Below, piece after piece: positions 5,273 to 8,221 of a DNA stretch of 8,221 nucleotides. This DNA is from HGM20899 sp964615195 (GTDB lineage Bacteria > Pseudomonadota > Gammaproteobacteria > Enterobacterales > Succinivibrionaceae). Location: assembly GCA_964615195.1 (NCBI GenBank), contig CAZTNG010000090.1, positions 1 to 8,221 on the forward strand, read 5' to 3'. The notes under the pieces were generated by a model, which was given only the letters and a program-made list of their open reading frames with translations, was not told the DNA's origin and searched no databases. The position numbers and the translations under genes are program-made. Positions within the stretch are counted from its first letter, which is position 1. Every line of letters starts with the position of its first letter.

Positions 5273-7021
5273 ATGAATAATGAAGAATTTAAACCTTGGT
5301 TGAAATCTTATCCTATGGATGTTCCTGAACAAGTTGATACATGCCAATTTAATTCATTATTGGATATGTTTGAATTTTCTTGTGAAAAGTATGGCGATAA
5401 AATTGCTTATATTAGCATGGGGCATGGTATCACTTATTCTGAACTTGATACTCAGGCACGTAAATTTGCTGCTTATTTGCAATGTGAATTTAAGGTTAAA
5501 AAGGGCGATCGCATAGCATTGATGATGCCTAATCTTTTACAATATCCTGTTGCTTTGTTTGGATCCCTTTTAGCAGGCTGTGTTGTTGTAAATGTTAATC
5601 CTATGTATACAGCTAGTGAATTATCCATGCAATTAAATGATTCACAAGCAAAAATTATTGTAGTTATTTCAAATTTTGCACATACAGTGCAAAAAGCCTT
5701 ATCTGAAATAGAAATTGAGCATATTATTGTTACCTCAGTTGGTGATAGTTACGGTACCGTAAAAGGTACTATTGTTAATTTTGCCGTTAAGTATCTTAAA
5801 AGATTAGTTCCACATTTTAAGCTTCCTAATACAGTTGCATATAAAAATGTTTTAGCACAAGGTGATAATTATCCTTATACAAGACCTGTGGTCAATCGTG
5901 AGGATTTAGCATTTTTACAATATACAGGTGGTACAACCGGTGCTGCTAAAGGTGCTATGCTTACTCATCATAATATCCTAGCAAATATAGAACAATGTTG
6001 TGGTATGTATGGCTCTGTACTCGAGGAAGGCAATGAATTTGTTGTAACTGCAATTCCGCTTTATCACGTTTTTGCGATGACTGTTAATTGCATGCTTTTT
6101 ATGCATATTGGTGGTACCTCATTATTAATTGCAGATCCTCGTAACATCAAATCATTTGTTAAAGAATTAAAAATGTATGAACCTACTTGTATGACTGGAG
6201 TAAATACATTATTTAATGCTCTCATTAATAATAAAGATTTTTGTAATATGCATCTTTCTAAGCTTAGATTAGTAATAGGTGGTGGTACTGCTGTACAAAA
6301 AGGTGTAGAAATGCGTTGGTTTACGCACACTGGATTACATATTTTAGAAGGTTATGGATTAACTGAATGCTCACCATTAGTAGCAGTATGTCCATATAAT
6401 TTACCTGCATATAATGGCACTATTGGTCTACCAGTGCCTTCAACGAGTGTAATAATAAAGGGAACAAATGGAGAAATTATTACAAAAATTGGTGAACCAG
6501 GTGAGTTATTAGTTAAAGGTCCACAGGTAATGAAGGGGTACTATGGAAGAGAAGTAGCTACTAAAAATACCTTTGATGGTGAATATTTAAAAACAGGAGA
6601 TATTGCCTGTTGGGCAAACTCTGATGGATATATTAAGCTTGTTGACCGCAAAAAAGATATGATTCTAGTTTCTGGTTTTAATGTTTATCCATCTGAAATT
6701 GAAAATGTAATTACTTTACATCCTAACGTCCTTGAGGTAGCAGCTATAGGTGTGCCTAGTCGCCATAGTGGTGAATCTGTGAAGGTATTTATTGTTAGAA
6801 GAAATAAATCTTTAACAGAAGATATGATAAAGACCTTGTGTCGTAAACATTTAACTGCGTACAAAGTACCAAAACACATTGAATTTATAGATTCAATGCC
6901 AAAAACCAATGTGGGAAAAATAATGCGCAAGGAATTAAAGAAGATGGAGCTCGCAAAGATGGGTATTACAATTGAAGATGAGGTCGTTAATGCAAAGGTT
7001 TCAAAAAGAAAGCATGGGTAA
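5273..7021 (+). CDS. fadD: Long-chain-fatty-acid--CoA ligase FadD
   Basis: This 582-residue adenylate-forming enzyme activates fatty acids with ATP to acyl-adenylates and transfers them to coenzyme A, at the inner face of the cytoplasmic membrane. All core motifs are present: the ATP-binding loop YTGGTTGAAKGAMLTH from residue 217, GYGLTE (360-365), TGD (441-443), the hinge DRKKDMILVSGFNVYP from residue 458, and the catalytic lysine of PKTNVGKIM (Lys549). The hinge and YTGGTTG regions closely resemble what I recall of Escherichia coli FadD (561 residues); the extra length is mainly a charged C-terminal tail after about 560. ATG at 5273 is supported by AGGAG six bases upstream. It appears monocistronic, with repeat boxes upstream and a weak hairpin downstream. 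No other beta-oxidation gene is nearby, so the acyl-CoA could feed lipid synthesis rather than degradation. A FadD relative of different chain-length preference cannot be excluded. Confidence 0.93.
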   Translation: MNNEEFKPWLKSYPMDVPEQVDTCQFNSLLDMFEFSCEKYGDKIAYISMGHGITYSELDTQARKFAAYLQCEFKVKKGDRIALMMPNLLQYPVALFGSLLAGCVVVNVNPMYTASELSMQLNDSQAKIIVVISNFAHTVQKALSEIEIEHIIVTSVGDSYGTVKGTIVNFAVKYLKRLVPHFKLPNTVAYKNVLAQGDNYPYTRPVVNREDLAFLQYTGGTTGAAKGAMLTHHNILANIEQCCGMYGSVLEEGNEFVVTAIPLYHVFAMTVNCMLFMHIGGTSLLIADPRNIKSFVKELKMYEPTCMTGVNTLFNALINNKDFCNMHLSKLRLVIGGGTAVQKGVEMRWFTHTGLHILEGYGLTECSPLVAVCPYNLPAYNGTIGLPVPSTSVIIKGTNGEIITKIGEPGELLVKGPQVMKGYYGREVATKNTFDGEYLKTGDIACWANSDGYIKLVDRKKDMILVSGFNVYPSEIENVITLHPNVLEVAAIGVPSRHSGESVKVFIVRRNKSLTEDMIKTLCRKHLTAYKVPKHIEFIDSMPKTNVGKIMRKELKKMELAKMGITIEDEVVNAKVSKRKHG

Positions 7022-7044
7022 CTTTTGTGTAATAAAAGATTTTT
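7022..7044 (+). terminator. Weak hairpin after fadD
   Basis: CTTTT (7022-7026) pairs with AAAAG (7034-7038) around a seven-base loop and is followed by ATTTTT. It sits right behind the fadD stop. The stem has a single G-C pair, so it would be a poor terminator. The rest of the spacer to 7210 is AT-rich with no clear promoter for the pilin gene. Confidence 0.3.
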
Positions 7045-7210
7045 AGTTGATAAAAACATGATAAAAATATAGAGTAGCTAACAAAATCATTAAAAAGTTT
7101 AAATTTTGTTAAATATTTTGATGTGTGATCATTTTATTGAGAAATGACTATTGGTATTATGGTACAAACTTTAGCACTTATTAAGTAATTGCTTTAGAAG
7201 GAATAAAAAT

Positions 7211-7765
7211 ATGAAAAAACAAAGTGGTTTTACATTAATTGAATTAGTTGTTGTTATCGTAATTCTTGGTATTTTAGCAGCAACAGCTGCGCCTAAGTTC
7301 ATGGATTTACAGACTGATGCTAGAATAAGTGCTGCTAATGGCATGGCAGGTGCTGTTAAGAGTGCAGTTAGTATGACTTATAGTAAAGCTATATTAGGTG
7401 GTAAGGATAAGCTTGCTACAGGTAATGCGAATGCTTATGTTTGTGCTAGTGGTACAACATGTTCTACTGCCGCTGAAGCAGCTAACAAAATTACTCTTGC
7501 TTATGGCCGTCCAGAAGCTGCTGCTACAGGTATTTTAAATTCACTTTCTGAAACAATAGAGGTTGAATCTGATGCATCTACTGCAGATTGGAATTATGTA
7601 GCTCTTGTTACAGATGCTCCAAAGTCTATTGCAATTTACCAAAAAGGCGTTACAGCAGTAACAGGTACAGCTGCAGCTAATTTTAAGGGTTGTGGTATTG
7701 TTTACACTGAACCAGAAAATTCTACAACTAATCCTACTGTAACTGTAGTTACTACAGATTGCTAA
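7211..7765 (+). CDS. Type IV major pilin, MSHA-like (prepilin)
   Basis: This 184-residue prepilin has leader MKKQSG, cut after Gly6 by prepilin peptidase, and mature N-terminus FTLIELVVVIVILGILA with the conserved Glu at mature position 5. The hydrophobic helix anchors the subunit in the inner membrane and packs the pilus core. APKFMDLQTDAR after the helix and an AYGRPEAAATGI segment (97-108) match the MSHA (mannose-sensitive hemagglutinin) pilin pattern as I recall it. Cysteines at 78 and 84 and at 161 and 184 suggest two disulfide loops, the last being the C-terminal D-region. AAGGA (7198-7202), eight bases before the ATG, is a good ribosome site. The gene is Ala/Gly/Thr-rich and visibly less AT-rich than its neighbours. 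No pilus assembly genes lie beside it, so the machinery must be encoded elsewhere. The fold and processing are certain; the MSHA assignment is likely. Confidence 0.9.
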   Translation: MKKQSGFTLIELVVVIVILGILAATAAPKFMDLQTDARISAANGMAGAVKSAVSMTYSKAILGGKDKLATGNANAYVCASGTTCSTAAEAANKITLAYGRPEAAATGILNSLSETIEVESDASTADWNYVALVTDAPKSIAIYQKGVTAVTGTAAANFKGCGIVYTEPENSTTNPTVTVVTTDC

Positions 7766-7787
7766 TTTTTATTAACATAAAAATTTT
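7764..7787 (+). terminator. All-A/T hairpin after the pilin gene
   Basis: A perfect nine-base inverted repeat (AATTTTTAT at 7764-7772, ATAAAAATT at 7777-7785) with TAAC loop starts inside the pilin stop codon and is followed by TT. Lacking G-C pairs it is weak; the GC-rich hairpin at 7812-7841 may do more to end pilin transcription. Confidence 0.3.
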
Positions 7788-7811
7788 AAAAAGCACCTAA
7801 GTTATGCAGTG

Positions 7812-7841
7812 ACCCCAGTAAGTTGAACAACCTACTGGGGT
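7812..7841 (+). promoter_or_regulatory. Strong hairpin at the IS end, covering the start region of the small ORF
   Basis: ACCCCAGTA (7812-7820) pairs perfectly with TACTGGGGT (7833-7841); after one mismatch three more pairs close a GAAC loop. The GGGG at 7837-7840, the only Shine-Dalgarno-like sequence before the ATG at 7850, lies inside the stem. In transcripts entering from the pilin side the hairpin would hide it. The following TATTATTT is not a clean T-run, so terminator activity is possible but secondary. Confidence 0.6.
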
Positions 7842-7849
7842 TATTATTT

Positions 7850-8074
7850 ATGAAACTTACATATGAAGACAAAATTGAAATTTATAGACTTTTGAAAGAA
7901 GAACATTTAAATATAAAAATGATTGCTGACTGCTATAGAATAGAAATTAAAAATATTAAGTATTTGGTTGATCTTATTAATTTATACGGAATTGCCATAG
8001 CTAAAATCAGTAGCGGTAAAAGTATTGCTATTTGGTGTAAAGAAAATAATATTAAGTACGAAAGTTTTAGTTAG
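7850..8074 (+). CDS. Short IS3 OrfA-like helix-turn-helix protein, probably truncated
   Basis: The ATG at 7850 gives 74 residues; an in-frame TTG at 7823 lies within the hairpin and is unlikely. The first 47 residues (MKLTYEDKIEIYRLLKEE..., ending DLINLYGI) resemble the N-terminal helix-turn-helix of IS3-family OrfA proteins, which often begin MKLTYEDK and reach a YGI segment after the second helix pair. OrfA proteins bind the element's ends and contribute to the OrfAB transposase. The rest (IAKISSGKSIAIWCKENNIKYESFS region) does not continue as I would expect and stops early, and no orfB follows. Alternatives are a decayed element or a short DNA-binding protein derived from one. It lies between the pilin gene and a convergent gene at the right edge. 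Confidence 0.55.
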   Translation: MKLTYEDKIEIYRLLKEEHLNIKMIADCYRIEIKNIKYLVDLINLYGIAIAKISSGKSIAIWCKENNIKYESFS

Positions 8075-8093
8075 CACCGCATCCCCTCTCTAA

Positions 8094-8111
8094 AATCTGC
8101 TTTTGCAGATT
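8094..8111. terminator. Hairpin between converging frames
   Basis: AATCTGC (8094-8100) and GCAGATT (8105-8111) form a perfect seven-base stem with TTTT loop. On the minus strand the stem is followed by TT and AG, a short T-tract, so it could end the minus-strand gene stopping at 8131. On the plus strand it is followed by ATACTCCTCTTTA and would work poorly. Confidence 0.45.
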
Positions 8112-8130
8112 ATACTCCTCTTTATTATTG

Positions 8131-8221
8131 CTAATTCTCATCATAAAAACGTTGAATTTTACAGCCATGCTTTTTAGTTGTCAGATCATAGTTAATTCCT
8201 ACCATTAAAACATAGGTCCCT
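8131..8221 (-). CDS. C-terminal end of a minus-strand gene (partial)
   Basis: Read on the minus strand from the window edge, a 29-residue open frame ends in TAG (complement of 8131-8133). Its sequence, GTYVLMVGINYDLTTKKHGC followed by KIQRFYDEN, is protein-like: a VGINYD strand, a basic turn, then a final strand. This resembles the C-terminus of AAA-ATPase/DUF1703-type proteins with a PD-(D/E)XK nuclease-like domain, which commonly end with VG-[IV]-x-[FY]-D-x-x-T-(K/R). With so few residues that is a suggestion only. The hairpin at 8094-8111 beyond its stop supports a real gene end. Confidence 0.5.
   Translation of the reverse strand, partial: GTYVLMVGINYDLTTKKHGCKIQRFYDEN

Larger units (their letters stand above)
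7810..8074 (+). mobile_element. Probable IS3-family (IS150-like) element remnant, left end
   Basis: TGACCCCAGTAAGTTGAACAA at 7810-7830 has the look of an IS150-group terminal repeat (TG, a C-run, then AAGTT-x-GACA). It is followed about 20 bases later by a short OrfA-like frame, as in an intact element. There is no orfB with a DDE integrase domain and no matching right end in the remaining 147 bases. This is therefore a deletion remnant, or a short domesticated piece. The right boundary given is only the end of the reading frame. The assignment rests on recall of the family's ends, not on a comparison. Confidence 0.4.

Noticed and set aside
6064..7059. Two minus-strand frames inside fadD (6064-6330, 6685-7059)
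   Set aside because: They lie antisense to well-supported fadD codons and have no recognisable protein features.
7125..7142. CRP-like half-site TGTGA upstream of the pilin
   Set aside because: The second half-site is missing.
7160..7175. Sigma54-like promoter before the pilin (TGGTAC ... TTAGCA)
   Set aside because: The GG and GC elements are 11 bases apart instead of the strict 10, and the -12 element is poor.

Overview
The window is AT-rich DNA with compact, mostly single-strand gene clusters. A FadD-type acyl-CoA ligase, an MSHA-like type IV pilin and an IS3-type OrfA-like remnant point to a gammaproteobacterium. A host-associated anaerobe of the Succinivibrionaceae kind would fit, but that is inference from family recall; there is no rRNA or other taxonomic marker here.

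Left part (1-4993): mostly exported proteins that I could not assign to a described system. Two adjacent genes (1-398, 402-1817) encode secreted proteins built from three copies of a roughly 110-residue module. Each copy ends in a two-cysteine segment (C-x35/37-C), and the second protein carries a long acidic linker in front of two copies. A converging minus-strand gene (1903-2724) encodes a cytoplasmic protein I do not recognise; a bidirectional-looking hairpin separates the two transcription units. After a 380-base non-coding stretch comes a tight three-gene operon (3105-3641, 3628-4443, 4430-4993) with 14-base overlaps. Its first two products share a nearly identical peptide just after the signal peptide and a similar beta-rich domain; in the second this domain resembles the DotH/IcmK (TraN) or VirB9/TraK class of type IV secretion proteins. 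The third is a periplasmic lysozyme-like lytic transglycosylase. Together they look like part of an envelope-spanning secretion or conjugation machine, or an island remnant of one. No ATPase, coupling protein or relaxase is visible, so this remains a hypothesis.

Right part (5273-8221): ordinary chromosomal genes and a mobile-element scar. fadD (5273-7021) has all expected adenylate-forming motifs and an upstream region with repeated TAGTTAA boxes. It is followed by a lone MSHA-like major pilin gene (7211-7765) and then by an IS-type end. That end forms a strong hairpin sequestering the start region of a short OrfA-like reading frame (7850-8074), with no transposase orfB. At the right edge the C-terminus of a minus-strand gene (8131-8221) enters the window, with a hairpin beyond its stop codon.
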